In this document: piece by piece, positions 19,177 through 27,634 of the stretch
Layout of the letters: each line of letters starts with the position of its first letter
Numbering within the stretch: the stretch's first letter is position 1
Assembly (NCBI RefSeq): GCF_038396845.1
Contig: NZ_CP151587.1
Location: forward strand, 2,392,001 to 2,456,000
Length of the DNA: 64,000 bases
DNA from: Gymnodinialimonas sp. 57CJ19
GTDB lineage: Bacteria; Pseudomonadota; Alphaproteobacteria; Rhodobacterales; Rhodobacteraceae
Direction: 5' to 3'
The notes under the pieces: model-generated
What the model was told of the DNA's origin: nothing
What the model saw: only the letters and a program-made list of their open reading frames with translations
The model's database searches: none
Made by a program: the position numbers and the translations under genes

Positions 19177-20214
19177 ATGCGCCATCTTATGCCCACCCCC
19201 GCCCAAACCGCCGCCTTGTTGGCTGGCCTGTCTGATATCCCCTCGCCATCGGTCGATGCGCAGGCCCCGACGGCGTTGTTGGCCCATTGCCCCGAGGCCG
19301 CTCAAACGCCGTTGACGCCCTTGCCAGAGGTGGCAGAACGCTTCGCGGTTGCCAGTCTTCACGTCAAAGATGAACGGGCGCGGATGGGGCTTGGCAGCTT
19401 CAAGGCCCTTGGCGCGGCCTATGTTATTGCTTGCGATGCGCAGGCGGGAAAGGCGCGGGGGCAGGCCTATTTCACGGCCAGCGCGGGCAACCACGGGTTA
19501 TCTGTTGCGGCGGGGGCGCAGGCATTCGGGGCCCGCGCGGTGATCTATCTGGCCGCAACAGTGCCCACAGCCTTCGCGGCCCGGCTCGAGGCGATGGGCG
19601 CCGAAGTACGTTGGCGCGGGGAGGTCTATGAGGACAGCATGGCAGCGGCCAAGGCTGATGCGGAAGCCGAAGGGGCGGTGCTTCTTTCCGACAGCTCGTG
19701 GCCCGGCTACACGGAGCGCCCCTGGCGGTTAATGGAGGGCTATCTGGTCCTGATCCAAGAGGCCGCCGCACAGATGCCCGCGCCGCCCACCCATATTTTC
19801 CTGCAAGCGGGCGTCGGCGGATTGGCCGGCGCTGTGGCGGCTTATGCGCGGAAGGTGTGGGGCCAAGGCCCGCGCATCGTGGTGGTAGAGCCCGAGGCCG
19901 CGCCCGCGCTGATTGCCTCGGTCGCCGCCGGGGCGACACAGGTCACACAGGGGCCCGCCAGCGCCATGGGGCGACTTGATTGTAAAGAGCCTTCGTTGAT
20001 TGCGCTGAAGGGATTGGCGCGGGATGCTACTGATTTCATGGTAATTTCCGAGGCCGAGGGCACGGAGGGTGCCGCGATCGCCGCGGCAGCTGGCATGCCC
20101 TCCACCCCCTCAGGGGCGGCAGGTATTGCGGGCCTTGCGGTGGCGGCCAAGGGAGGCTTTGGTTTGGATACCGCGTCGCGTGTCCTGGTGATCCTCAGCG
20201 AGGGGCCGGAATGA
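19177..20214 (+). CDS. PLP-dependent lyase, diaminopropionate ammonia-lyase/threonine dehydratase-like
   Basis: The 345-aa protein is a fold-type II PLP enzyme. The PLP lysine is in LGSFKALGAAYV and the cofactor-anchoring motif is SAGNHGLSVAAGAQAFG. A glycine-rich phosphate loop follows (QAGVGGLAGAVAAYA). The sequence style is nearer to 2,3-diaminopropionate ammonia-lyase than to IlvA. It is the first of three genes joined by ATGA overlaps with an M24 peptidase and an Asp/Glu racemase, the same mix as eutB-eutD-eutA in rhizobial ectoine catabolism. The substrate is therefore likely an amino acid derivative with a beta- or gamma-amino group, by inference. No clear ribosome-binding site; ATG at 19177 or 19189. 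Confidence 0.82.
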   Translation: MRHLMPTPAQTAALLAGLSDIPSPSVDAQAPTALLAHCPEAAQTPLTPLPEVAERFAVASLHVKDERARMGLGSFKALGAAYVIACDAQAGKARGQAYFTASAGNHGLSVAAGAQAFGARAVIYLAATVPTAFAARLEAMGAEVRWRGEVYEDSMAAAKADAEAEGAVLLSDSSWPGYTERPWRLMEGYLVLIQEAAAQMPAPPTHIFLQAGVGGLAGAVAAYARKVWGQGPRIVVVEPEAAPALIASVAAGATQVTQGPASAMGRLDCKEPSLIALKGLARDATDFMVISEAEGTEGAAIAAAAGMPSTPSGAAGIAGLAVAAKGGFGLDTASRVLVILSEGPE

Positions 20215-21371
20215 CTCCGCCGCCCAGAGGCTTCCCCGAGGCTGAATTTCAGGCCCGCACCGCCCGCGCGCAATCCCTGATGGCCGAGGCCGGAATTGAC
20301 GCGCTGTTGCTGACGACCGAGCCGGAAATACGCTACTACACCGGCTTTCTCACCCGCTTCTGGGAAAGCCCCACGCGGGTCTGGTTTGTGATCGTCCCGG
20401 CCAAGGGCAAGCCCGTGGCGGTCATCCCCAGCATTGGCGCCCATCTGATGGGGCAGACATGGGTGCAGGACATTCGCACATGGCAAGCCCCCGATTACGC
20501 CGATGATGGCGTGGGGTTGCTGGCCGCAACATTGCAGGAACTCACGCCCGCGAAGGGGACCATTGGCCTTGCCGACCAGATGGAAAGCCACGTGCGAATG
20601 CCCTTGGCCCATTTGCGCCGCTTGGAACGATCCATTGGGGCACGGCGGATCATGGGCGATGCCACGATCACCCGTCGTTTGCGGCAAGTGAAATCGACCA
20701 CGGAAATCGCCAAAATCACCCATGCCGTGACCATTGGCACAAGCGCCTTTGACCGGGTGCCCGAGATTGCCCGCGAAGGCGTAGCACTGTCACAAGTTTT
20801 CCGCGATTTTCAGCGGCTCTGTTTGGAAGAAGGGGCAGATTGGGTGCCTTATCTGGCCGGGGCCGCCGCGCCGGGGGGCTACGGGGATGTGATCTCTCCC
20901 GCCGATGATGCGCCGCTTCGGGCGGGTGATGTGATGATGCTGGACACCGGCCTGATCTGGGATGGCTACTTTTGCGACTTTGACCGAAACTTCAGCCTCG
21001 GCCCGCCCTCAATCGCAGTGGCAGAGGGCCACGCGCAACTGATCGAGGCCACGCAAGCGGGCTTCGCCGCCGCCAAACCCGGCGCGCGGATGTGCGACGT
21101 GTTTCACGCGATGAATGATATCGTGGACCCCGGCCGTGGCGGCTCGGACGCGGGGCGGCTGGGGCACGGGTTGGGGATGCAATTGACCGAATGGCCGTCT
21201 CTCATCGCGGCCGATACCACCTTGCTAGAGGAGGGCATGGTCCTGACCCTGGAGCCAGGCGTCACCTTGCCCGGCGGCAAAATCATGGTGCACGAAGAGA
21301 ATATCGTGATCGAGGCCCAAGGCGCACGCTACCTGACGCGCCCGCAAGGGGCGGAAATGGTCGTGATATGA
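20211..21371 (+). CDS. M24 family metallopeptidase, Xaa-Pro/ectoine hydrolase-like
   Basis: The 386-aa protein has a creatinase-like N-terminal domain (about residues 15-150) and a C-terminal pita-bread domain with the full dinuclear metal set: Asp in MLDTGLIWDG, Asp in FCDFDRNF, His in RLGHGLGMQ, Glu in LTLEPGV and Glu in HEENIV. Members include Xaa-Pro peptidase, creatinase and the ectoine hydrolase DoeA/EutD. Its start overlaps the PLP-lyase stop and its stop overlaps the racemase start. The operon context favours hydrolysis of a small cyclic or amide compound over general peptide turnover, but this is inference. Confidence 0.85.
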   Translation: MTPPPRGFPEAEFQARTARAQSLMAEAGIDALLLTTEPEIRYYTGFLTRFWESPTRVWFVIVPAKGKPVAVIPSIGAHLMGQTWVQDIRTWQAPDYADDGVGLLAATLQELTPAKGTIGLADQMESHVRMPLAHLRRLERSIGARRIMGDATITRRLRQVKSTTEIAKITHAVTIGTSAFDRVPEIAREGVALSQVFRDFQRLCLEEGADWVPYLAGAAAPGGYGDVISPADDAPLRAGDVMMLDTGLIWDGYFCDFDRNFSLGPPSIAVAEGHAQLIEATQAGFAAAKPGARMCDVFHAMNDIVDPGRGGSDAGRLGHGLGMQLTEWPSLIAADTTLLEEGMVLTLEPGVTLPGGKIMVHEENIVIEAQGARYLTRPQGAEMVVI

Positions 21372-22105
21372 GTGTGCTAGCCTATCAACTCTCTGGCCAC
21401 CGCCCCGTGCAATTGGGCATCGTCGTGCTGCAAGCGGATGAAACGCTGGAGCATGATTTGCGCCGTCTCTTGCCGGAGGAAACGGAACTTCTGGTCACCC
21501 GCGTTCCGTCCGCCACAAGCGTTTCAAGCCAAAGCCTCGCCGCGATGGAGGCCGATCTGAGCGCCGCCGCCCGCCTGCTGCCACGCGGGGCCCGGTTCGC
21601 GGCCCTTGGGTTCGGCTGCACCTCGGGCACGGCCCAGATCGGGGTTTCTCAGGTTGCGGAGCTCCTGCGGGCGGGGGCCGATGTCGCCACGGTGACAGAG
21701 CCTGTGTCGGCCCTGATCGCGGCGTGTCAGCACTTGGGTATCAAGCGGCTCGCCCTCGTCAGCCCTTATGTGGCCGAGGTCTCTGCCCAGTTGGTGGACG
21801 TGTTGGAAGGGGCCGGGATTGAAATCTCCGCATTCGCCAGTTTCAACGAGGCGCAGGAGGCCAACGTTGTGCGCATCGACGCGTCTTCAATCGCCAACGC
21901 CGCACGGGTGACGGCGGTCCAAGCCCCTTGCGACGGGGTGTTCCTGTCGTGCACGAATCTACGTACATTGGACGTGATCGCAGGGGCCGAGGCCGAATTG
22001 GGCGTGCCGGTGCTGTCCAGCAATCTGGTTTTGGCTTGGCACATGGCGCGATTGGCGGGCGTGGCGCAGTCCTTGCGGACGGGGGCTGCATTGGTGGCAC
22101 GTTAG
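21368..22105 (+). CDS. Asp/Glu racemase / maleate isomerase family protein (EutA-like)
   Basis: The 245-aa protein carries the two catalytic cysteines of the Asp/Glu racemase superfamily, in GFGCTSGTAQ and LSCTNLRTLD. The spacing and length resemble maleate isomerase, arylmalonate decarboxylase and EutA. The ATG at 21368 overlaps the M24 peptidase stop (ATGA), so it is the third gene of the operon. EutA-type genes accompany ectoine-degradation clusters. Its stop overlaps, tail-to-tail, a minus-strand stop codon that may end a disrupted gene. Confidence 0.85.
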   Translation: MSVLAYQLSGHRPVQLGIVVLQADETLEHDLRRLLPEETELLVTRVPSATSVSSQSLAAMEADLSAAARLLPRGARFAALGFGCTSGTAQIGVSQVAELLRAGADVATVTEPVSALIAACQHLGIKRLALVSPYVAEVSAQLVDVLEGAGIEISAFASFNEAQEANVVRIDASSIANAARVTAVQAPCDGVFLSCTNLRTLDVIAGAEAELGVPVLSSNLVLAWHMARLAGVAQSLRTGAALVAR

Positions 22106-22264
22106 GCGGGCACGCGCTCCATGCCGCTGATGACGGCGAGGATGTCGCCTACACCTAAAAATGATCTTATCTGCGCTGCACCACGCCCAATACCGCAGAG
22201 AGTTTGCCCCCCTTCGTGACCCTGACATGATGTCCCGCTCCGCCACAGCGCGTTCCGGTACAGG
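22102..22264 (-). pseudogene. Possible 3' remnant of a disrupted minus-strand gene
   Basis: A minus-strand frame ends GVGDILAVISGMERVPA and a TAA that shares bases with the racemase TAG, the usual look of two real convergent genes. Only about 20 residues read like protein. Upstream the frame turns into Cys/Arg-rich sequence, perhaps after an indel in the T run at about 22158, and then meets the left end of the IS3-type remnant. I cannot name the family. Confidence 0.3.
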
Positions 22265-22335
22265 GGCAATTCCCCCGATAATTTCCGGTGGCCAAGAGCC
22301 GAATTTTCTCGGCAAGACATCTGAGGAGATTTACG

Positions 22336-22600
22336 ATGAAGAACGAACGATACAGTGATGGAAGAGCATGGCAATGTTGAAGCAGGCAGAGGGCGGTGTG
22401 CCGGTTTCTGAGCTTTGCCGTGAGCATGGCATGAGCAGCTCCAGATTCTATTAGTGGCGCGCCAAGTTTGGTGGCATGGATGCGTTTTTGATTTCTGAGA
22501 TGAAGATATGGCGAAGGAGAACCGCCGTCTGAAACACATGTATGCTGAGATGAGCATGCGGAATGACTTTCTGAAGGAAGCCCTTGGAAATAAGCGCTAA
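22336..22600 (+). pseudogene. IS3-type transposase OrfA, disrupted
   Basis: The N terminus (MKNERYSD) and the helix-turn-helix part (MAMLKQAEGGVPVSELCREH) are in different frames, a TAG interrupts FYxWRAKFGGMDA, and a second frameshift precedes the leucine-zipper-like end (KENRRLKHMYAEMSMRNDFL). The pieces together match the IS3 OrfA family, but no functional protein can be made. Confidence 0.82.
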
Positions 22601-23362
22601 GGCTGTCTCTGCGTCTAGAATTGGCTATGAATGCGGTCGCACGACTTGGTGTAAGCATCGCGTCGGCGTGCCGGGCATTCGAAATCAGCGAGACATGCTA
22701 TGGATACAGCCCTGTTATGAACGATGAGAATGAAGAGTTCACCGATTAGCTGGATCGTCCAGCGTTATGGCTGGAACCACAAGCGGGTCTATCTGATCTT
22801 CTGCGTGCTGGAGCTAAACCTGCGTATCAAACCCAAGAAACGCTTGAAGCGGGACAAGCCGGCCCCCCTGACTGTCCCTTATAAGCCCAATGAGACATGG
22901 TCGATGGATTTCATGGCGGATCAGCTGGCTGATGGGCGCTCGATCAGGACATTGAATGTGCTGGATGTCTTTATTCGTGAAGGCCTGTACATCGAAGTGG
23001 ACTTCTCACTGCCCGCAGAGAGCGTGGTCAGATGCTAAAACCAGATCATTGAATGGCGTGGTCAACAGCAGACAATTCGCGTCGAAAATGGCCCAGAGTA
23101 AATCAGTGGTAAGCTGATGGAATGGGCCGAGAAACGCAATGTTCGAATGGGATACATCCAGCCGGGCAACCCATAACAGAATGCCTACATTGAACGCGAC
23201 AACCGCACCGTTCGCGGCGAATGGCTTGGACCATACATCTTCGAAACCTTTGAGGATGCGCGAGACCAAGCAACTGAATGGGTCTGGACTTACGGCAACC
23301 AGCGACCCAACATGGGTTTCGGCGGCATGACGCGCGCCATGAAACTGAAGACTGCCGTCTGA
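22600..23362 (+). pseudogene. IS3-type transposase OrfB (DDE integrase), disrupted
   Basis: Recognisable blocks run in order: LAMNAVARLGVSIASACRAF, then a frameshift and apparent loss of about 20 codons, [20 protein letters not shown], the rve-domain segment [20 protein letters not shown], a stop after ESVVRC, RGQQQTIRVENGPE then a stop, and NAYIERDNRTVRGEWLGPY. By comparison with the family, the second catalytic aspartate is altered (the usual CDNGPEY reads VENGPE-stop). At least four disabling changes mean that it is dead. Confidence 0.85.
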
Positions 23363-23382
23363 ATTCTACGGCTGGACCCCAT

Positions 23383-23718
23383 CTAAAACGAGGGATTACC
23401 GTAATTGCTACGAATCACGGCTTCCAAGGCCGGGTTAGCTTCAAAACTCGTCACATTCTCGGCGCCAATCAAACGAGAAGCCAGCAAACCGATTGCACCG
23501 ATGCCAGCCCCCATTTCAACCACGCGATCCGAAGAGCGTAGGACCTGCGCCAGAAGCTTACGTTCTGCAAATTCGTAGGTGCCCCTGATGATTTCGCGTC
23601 GGACATCATGGCCCACGACATCGGCGCGCGCATCGACGCGAATACCGTCAAGCGATACGGTCTGGCTGTTCACCAGTTCATGGTAGCGTCGGCGCAATGT
23701 TCGGAACTTCGGCTTCAT
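23383..23718 (-). pseudogene. FkbM-family methyltransferase, truncated by IS element
   Basis: The 111-residue frame contains the FkbM N-terminal region and SAM-binding motif (VVEMGAGIGAIGLLASRLIG, then VTSFEANPALEAVIRSNYG). Complete FkbM proteins are about 200-280 aa. The frame ends in residues encoded by the terminal repeat of the IS3-type element (bases up to 23400), so the C-terminal half of the methyltransferase is gone. Its start overlaps the end of the upstream glycosyltransferase gene (ATGA), which suggests that the two once worked together in modifying a surface glycan. Confidence 0.87.
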
Positions 23719-24767
23719 GTCGGCCTCCGTGGCGGTAGGGTGATGCCGTCCATATCCTTCAGGGACGTCAACTCTCGAGTTCCGTAATACGTCGGATTGA
23801 TCTCTGCTACTCCTAAAAGCGCTCTGTAGTGACCGGAATTGGCGCTGTGTTGCCCCCGCGAGACGATGCTGTCTAGCCCATCGCGCCCTCTTGTCACTGG
23901 AAAGTGGAGCAGCACCGCTCTTTCGGAAGAAATGGCGGTTTCGGCATTCAGACTATGCGCCCCTCCATAAAACCGGAAACCGCGCTTCCATTTGACCAAC
24001 GGTAGCTTGGTGAGAAGATTGGCAGGCATCGTCTTGGGGTGCTTCGTCAATGCCCTGCCAAAATTACTGCCCATCCCTTGATGGTCGCGCAGGCGTCCAA
24101 GCAGACGACGATTGAACCGGCGCAGCGGAATGAGTTGCGAAGACTGGGAATCCACCAGGCGTTGCCGCATGCCACCAAGCACCGATACCGCAGGCGTTGG
24201 CCAGTTTTTCAGGAAACGGCTTGCGCCACGCTCCATCCAAGTGCCGGCGGGGTCGATCCTTGGATCGTCGAAAAGCGGGAAAGACTGCGACAGTGACCCA
24301 CCGGTATAAACGTGTTCGTCCAGCGGCCTGTCGGCATACATATCGATCATGATCGCATAGAGCGCACCCGCACCTTCCGCGTCCAGAACCCTGATCAGGT
24401 CATCGAAACTGCGTTCCGGCGCACCGTGCCAGAACAAGTGCTCGTCCGCATCGGGTGCCAAAATCCAACGTCCATCGGCGACCTCATCCAATACTTGGCC
24501 GCGCCATTCGCGTTTGTGTTTCGCGTAGGTCGAGCCCTCCTTCGGGGCTAGGACCGTCACGTTGGGCTGCGCCAAAAGGAACTCGGTCGATCCATCGGTG
24601 CTTCGGTCGTCTATGACGATGAAGGTTATGTTTCCGAAGCTTCGGTAGTGCTCCAAAAATGGCTCGATGAGGTTACCTTCATTGTGGACAAGGAGCAGGC
24701 AGACATAGGCGCCGCGATCTGTCTTGTCAGCGCCGACAAGCTGAAGATGTTCGGTTTCAAGCGCCAT
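23715..24767 (-). CDS. Glycosyltransferase family 2-like protein
   Basis: The 350-aa protein matches the Glyco_tranf_2_4 type: an N-terminal CLLLVHNEGNLIEPFLEHYR followed by TFIVIDDRSTDGSTEFLL, and the metal-binding acidic motif in WILAPDADEHLFW. The C-terminal half is less conserved. There is no signal peptide or transmembrane helix. AGGA at suitable spacing precedes the ATG. It overlaps the FkbM fragment downstream, implying a glycan-decoration operon that has since decayed. Composition is slightly more AT-rich than core genes, consistent with acquired DNA. Confidence 0.86.
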   Translation of the reverse strand: MALETEHLQLVGADKTDRGAYVCLLLVHNEGNLIEPFLEHYRSFGNITFIVIDDRSTDGSTEFLLAQPNVTVLAPKEGSTYAKHKREWRGQVLDEVADGRWILAPDADEHLFWHGAPERSFDDLIRVLDAEGAGALYAIMIDMYADRPLDEHVYTGGSLSQSFPLFDDPRIDPAGTWMERGASRFLKNWPTPAVSVLGGMRQRLVDSQSSQLIPLRRFNRRLLGRLRDHQGMGSNFGRALTKHPKTMPANLLTKLPLVKWKRGFRFYGGAHSLNAETAISSERAVLLHFPVTRGRDGLDSIVSRGQHSANSGHYRALLGVAEINPTYYGTRELTSLKDMDGITLPPRRPT

Positions 24768-25277
24768 CCAGTGTTCCTAATTCCAATTCTGTTTTTTCGC
24801 GCACGTGTATTCAAGTTCTCAGAAATTGCTTTGCAGGTTACGTGGGACATAGAACACCCATGGTCGAGATCGAGTATCTGGTTACTTGAACAAACTTCAA
24901 GCTCTACCGAGGCCCGCTCTTGGAAAGTTGCGTGCTGGAAATTGAATTGTCTTGAACGGCAGCTTCGAGAAGACTGATATCTTCAATCATATCGGGCAGT
25001 GCCTAGGGGGGCATGGTGAATGGTCTCCTCGGGGGTGCCTCAAAACGGCCCGAGTGACGGCGGGCCGACGTCACGCGCAGAAGACGCGCCGAGTGGAACG
25101 AGGGTAGATGCGGCCTGCTCTTATGCCACGGCGCGAGGCGTGAGTTTTATTTACTGTTGCTTGCGAAACACGTCTGGAACATCGGCGCTACTGCTTCCGC
25201 AATGCTTCCAGCGCATTTAAACACTTGCCGTGAGACAAGCTCACATGCCAGTAACGCATTGATTTAATGTGAAAAAC
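24768..25277. other. Intergenic spacer between glycosyltransferase and tRNA-Asn
   Basis: About 510 bp contain no supported gene. Several stop codons occur in every frame, and the longest minus-strand readings lack family resemblance or ribosome-binding sites. The promoter of the glycosyltransferase should lie near 24780-24900. The composition is mixed, AT-richer near 24780-24960 and 25140-25280. Confidence 0.4.
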
Positions 25278-25352
25278 TGGCTCCGGCGGTAGGGATCGAA
25301 CCTACGACAAATTGATTAACAGTCAACTGCTCTACCGCTGAGCTACGCCGGA
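25278..25352 (-). tRNA. tRNA-Asn (GTT)
   Basis: The minus strand folds as a full cloverleaf of 75 nt including an encoded CCA. The acceptor strands TCCGGCG/CGCCGGA pair perfectly, the D arm begins TAGCTCAGCGG, the anticodon loop is CTGTTAA with anticodon GTT, and the T arm contains GGTTCGATCC. Its 3' end faces the accessory region at 22.1-25.3 kb. Confidence 0.96.
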
Positions 25353-25410
25353 ACTGAGGGCGATATAGCAAGGGTCTTCTGGGGCGTCCAGTGGGGGAAA
25401 CCGGAAAAAT

Positions 25411-26274
25411 TCAATCGGGGTGAAAAAGGCTGTCGGCGCGGATCGGGCCGGGGGTGGTGATGCGGGCGCGGGTGTGGAGGTCGATGAGGTGGGCCAGCAC
25501 GTTGCGGGCGGCGGCTGGAAGCAGGGCGGGGGCCACGTCGGTGTAGATGTGGCGGGCGAGGGTTTCGGCCCGCGCGGGGCCGATGGTGCGCAAAGCTTCA
25601 AGGATTTGCGCCTCGCGGGTGCGGCGGTGGGCGATCAGCGCGGTGCAGCGGGCTTGCGGCTCGGTCACCGGGTCGCCGTGGCCGGGGTAGTAGATGCGAT
25701 CCGTGCGCGCCTCGAGCCGGGCGACGGACGTGAAGAACTCGGTCATGTCGCCATCGGGCGGAGACACCAGCGACGTGGACCAGCCCATGACCAAATCGCC
25801 CGAAAACAGCGCATCCCCCCAGGCGAAGCTCAGGTGATTGGCCATGTGGCCGGGGGTTTCCAGCACGGTGATTCCCTCGATCACGTCGCCCTCGGATATC
25901 TGCTCATCGGGGGAGAACGCCGCATCCACGCCTTCACCGCCGCCCACGCCGTCGCCCAAGGCGGTCATCACCGGGCTTTTGCCCCAATCTGAAGACCCGG
26001 CGGCGAAGATGGGCGCCCCCGTCGCTTCGGCAAGGGGGCGGGCAAGGGGGGAATGGTCCAAATGGGAATGGGTCACGAGGATTTTCGCCACCCGCTCTGC
26101 GGGGTGCAGAGCGGCCAGGATGGCATCAAGATGGGCGGGCTCGGAAGGGCCGGGATCAATCACGATAACCTCACCCTCCCCAACGATATAGGTCTGGGTG
26201 CCGGTGTATGTCATCGGAGACGGGTTGTTGGCCGTCACCCGCCGCAGGCCCGGCTCCAGTGTTTCGCTTTGCAT
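25411..26274 (-). CDS. MBL-fold metallo-hydrolase (LACTB2/glyoxalase II-like)
   Basis: The 287-aa protein has the metallo-beta-lactamase zinc site THSHLDHSPL, then ETPGHMANHLSFAW, LFSGDLVMGW and IYYPGHGDPV. A C-terminal winged-helix region (about residues 215-285, TREAQILEALRTIGPARAETLA) is typical of the LACTB2-like group, which includes RNases and hydrolases. The start at 26274 has AGGG at acceptable spacing; an in-frame ATG at 26301 would leave only 3 bp to the divergent kinase gene. The substrate cannot be read from the sequence. Confidence 0.9.
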   Translation of the reverse strand: MQSETLEPGLRRVTANNPSPMTYTGTQTYIVGEGEVIVIDPGPSEPAHLDAILAALHPAERVAKILVTHSHLDHSPLARPLAEATGAPIFAAGSSDWGKSPVMTALGDGVGGGEGVDAAFSPDEQISEGDVIEGITVLETPGHMANHLSFAWGDALFSGDLVMGWSTSLVSPPDGDMTEFFTSVARLEARTDRIYYPGHGDPVTEPQARCTALIAHRRTREAQILEALRTIGPARAETLARHIYTDVAPALLPAAARNVLAHLIDLHTRARITTPGPIRADSLFHPD

Positions 26275-26304
26275 GATCGGCCCTGTCCCGCTTAGATACA
26301 TCCC

Positions 26305-27609
26305 ATGACACCTTCGGCTTGGATCAAACGCTTCTTGCCCCGTAGCCTTTACGGGCGTGCGGCGCTGATCCTGATCGTGCCGGTGGTCACGATCCAACTT
26401 GTCGTCAGTTCGGTCTTTCTGCAACGCCATTTCGAGGATGTGACGCGACAGCTGACCAACGCGTTAAGCCTCGACCTCAACCTCGTGCTGGATACGCTGG
26501 TGGAAGAGGGCCGCGAGGCCGCCGAGGCGCTGGCGTCGGAGCTGCAGATTGATCTTACCGATCCGCCTTCGGTCATGTCTGACGATTGGTATTTCTACGA
26601 TCTTTCAGGCGTCGTGGTGATCGAGGTGCTGAGGGACCGGGTGCCCGGTGTTATGGCGGTGGACCTGCGCAGCAATGAACGGCTGGTTTCGGCGGTGGTC
26701 GAGGTGGCGGGCACGGAAATCGGGCTGACCACGTCTCGGCGTCGTGCGTCTGCTGCAGCACCCCACCAATTGCTGGTGATCATGGTTGCGACGGGGGTGT
26801 TGATGACCTTGGTGGCCTACCTGTTCTTGCGCAACCAATTGCGCCCGATCCGCCGCTTGGCACGGGCTGCGGAAGACTTCGGCAAGGGGCGCAACACGCC
26901 CTATTACCCGTCCGGGGCGACGGAAGTACGCTCGGCAGGGCGGGCGTTTCTGGATATGCGGGGCCGGATCGAGGGATACCTCGAGCAACGCACCCTGATG
27001 CTGTCAGGCGTGTCCCACGATCTGCGCACGCCTCTGACACGGATGCGACTGGCGTTGGGGATGATGGACGACAGCGCGGATCGCGATGCGTTGATCCAGG
27101 ACGTGGACGAGATGCAGAACCTTGTCAGCACGTTCCTTGATTTCGTGCGCGGCGATGTGCTGGATGATCCGGAGCTGGTCGATCCCCTCGCATTGGTGCG
27201 CAAGATCGTGGAGAACGCGCAAAGGGCCGGGGGCGACGTGAGCCTTGAGATGCCCGACGCGGTGGAGGCTGTGTTGCTGCGCCCCATGGCAGTACAGCGG
27301 GCCGTCACCAACCTTGTATCGAACGCTTTGCGATATGGCGGGCGCACGGCGGTGTCTGTCGCGGTGATGGAGCGGACCTTGCGCATCACGGTGGAGGATG
27401 CGGGCCCCGGTATCCCCCCCGAGTTGCGGGAGGAGGCGTTGCGCCCCTTCATTCGGCTCGATACCGCCCGCAACCAGAACCAAGGGTCCGGCGTCGGGCT
27501 GGGGCTGGCCATTACCCATGACATCACGCGCCGCCACGGCGGGTCTTTGGCGCTGGGGGAAAGCGCCTCTTTGGGCGGGTTGCGGGTGGATCTGACGCTG
27601 CCTCGCTAG
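26305..27609 (+). CDS. EnvZ-like two-component sensor histidine kinase
   Basis: The 434-aa protein has one transmembrane helix at about residues 20-37, a periplasmic sensor of about 110 residues, a second helix at about 152-172, and a HAMP domain beginning LRNQLRPIRRLARAAEDFG. The phosphoacceptor His is residue 238 in GVSHDLRTPLTRMRL. The ATPase N box is LVSNALRYGG, with G boxes DAGPGIPPEL and GSGVGLGLAI. This layout is that of EnvZ-type osmosensory kinases. No response regulator is adjacent, so the partner must be elsewhere. The gene is divergent from the metallo-hydrolase gene with about 30 bp between starts. Confidence 0.93.
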   Translation: MTPSAWIKRFLPRSLYGRAALILIVPVVTIQLVVSSVFLQRHFEDVTRQLTNALSLDLNLVLDTLVEEGREAAEALASELQIDLTDPPSVMSDDWYFYDLSGVVVIEVLRDRVPGVMAVDLRSNERLVSAVVEVAGTEIGLTTSRRRASAAAPHQLLVIMVATGVLMTLVAYLFLRNQLRPIRRLARAAEDFGKGRNTPYYPSGATEVRSAGRAFLDMRGRIEGYLEQRTLMLSGVSHDLRTPLTRMRLALGMMDDSADRDALIQDVDEMQNLVSTFLDFVRGDVLDDPELVDPLALVRKIVENAQRAGGDVSLEMPDAVEAVLLRPMAVQRAVTNLVSNALRYGGRTAVSVAVMERTLRITVEDAGPGIPPELREEALRPFIRLDTARNQNQGSGVGLGLAITHDITRRHGGSLALGESASLGGLRVDLTLPR

Positions 27610-27634
27610 ATATTCGGCGACCATTCCGCCATCC

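Larger units (their letters stand above)
22265..23400 (+). mobile_element. Degenerate IS3-family insertion sequence
   Basis: The right end reads CGAGGGATTACC (to 23400), and its reverse complement resembles GGCAATTCCCCC at 22265-22276, giving likely imperfect terminal inverted repeats about 1.14 kb apart. Between them lie broken OrfA (MAMLKQAEGGVPVSELCREH, in-frame stop after SSSRFY) and OrfB pieces. No clear 3-bp target duplication is visible. The IS is shorter than intact relatives because part of OrfB is missing. Base composition is lower in GC than its neighbours. Confidence 0.82.

Noticed and set aside
22106..22264. Second copy of the tRNA-Asn 3' end as an att site for the 22-25 kb region
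   Set aside because: No match to the last bases of tRNA-Asn was found here, so island boundaries by integrase cannot be claimed.
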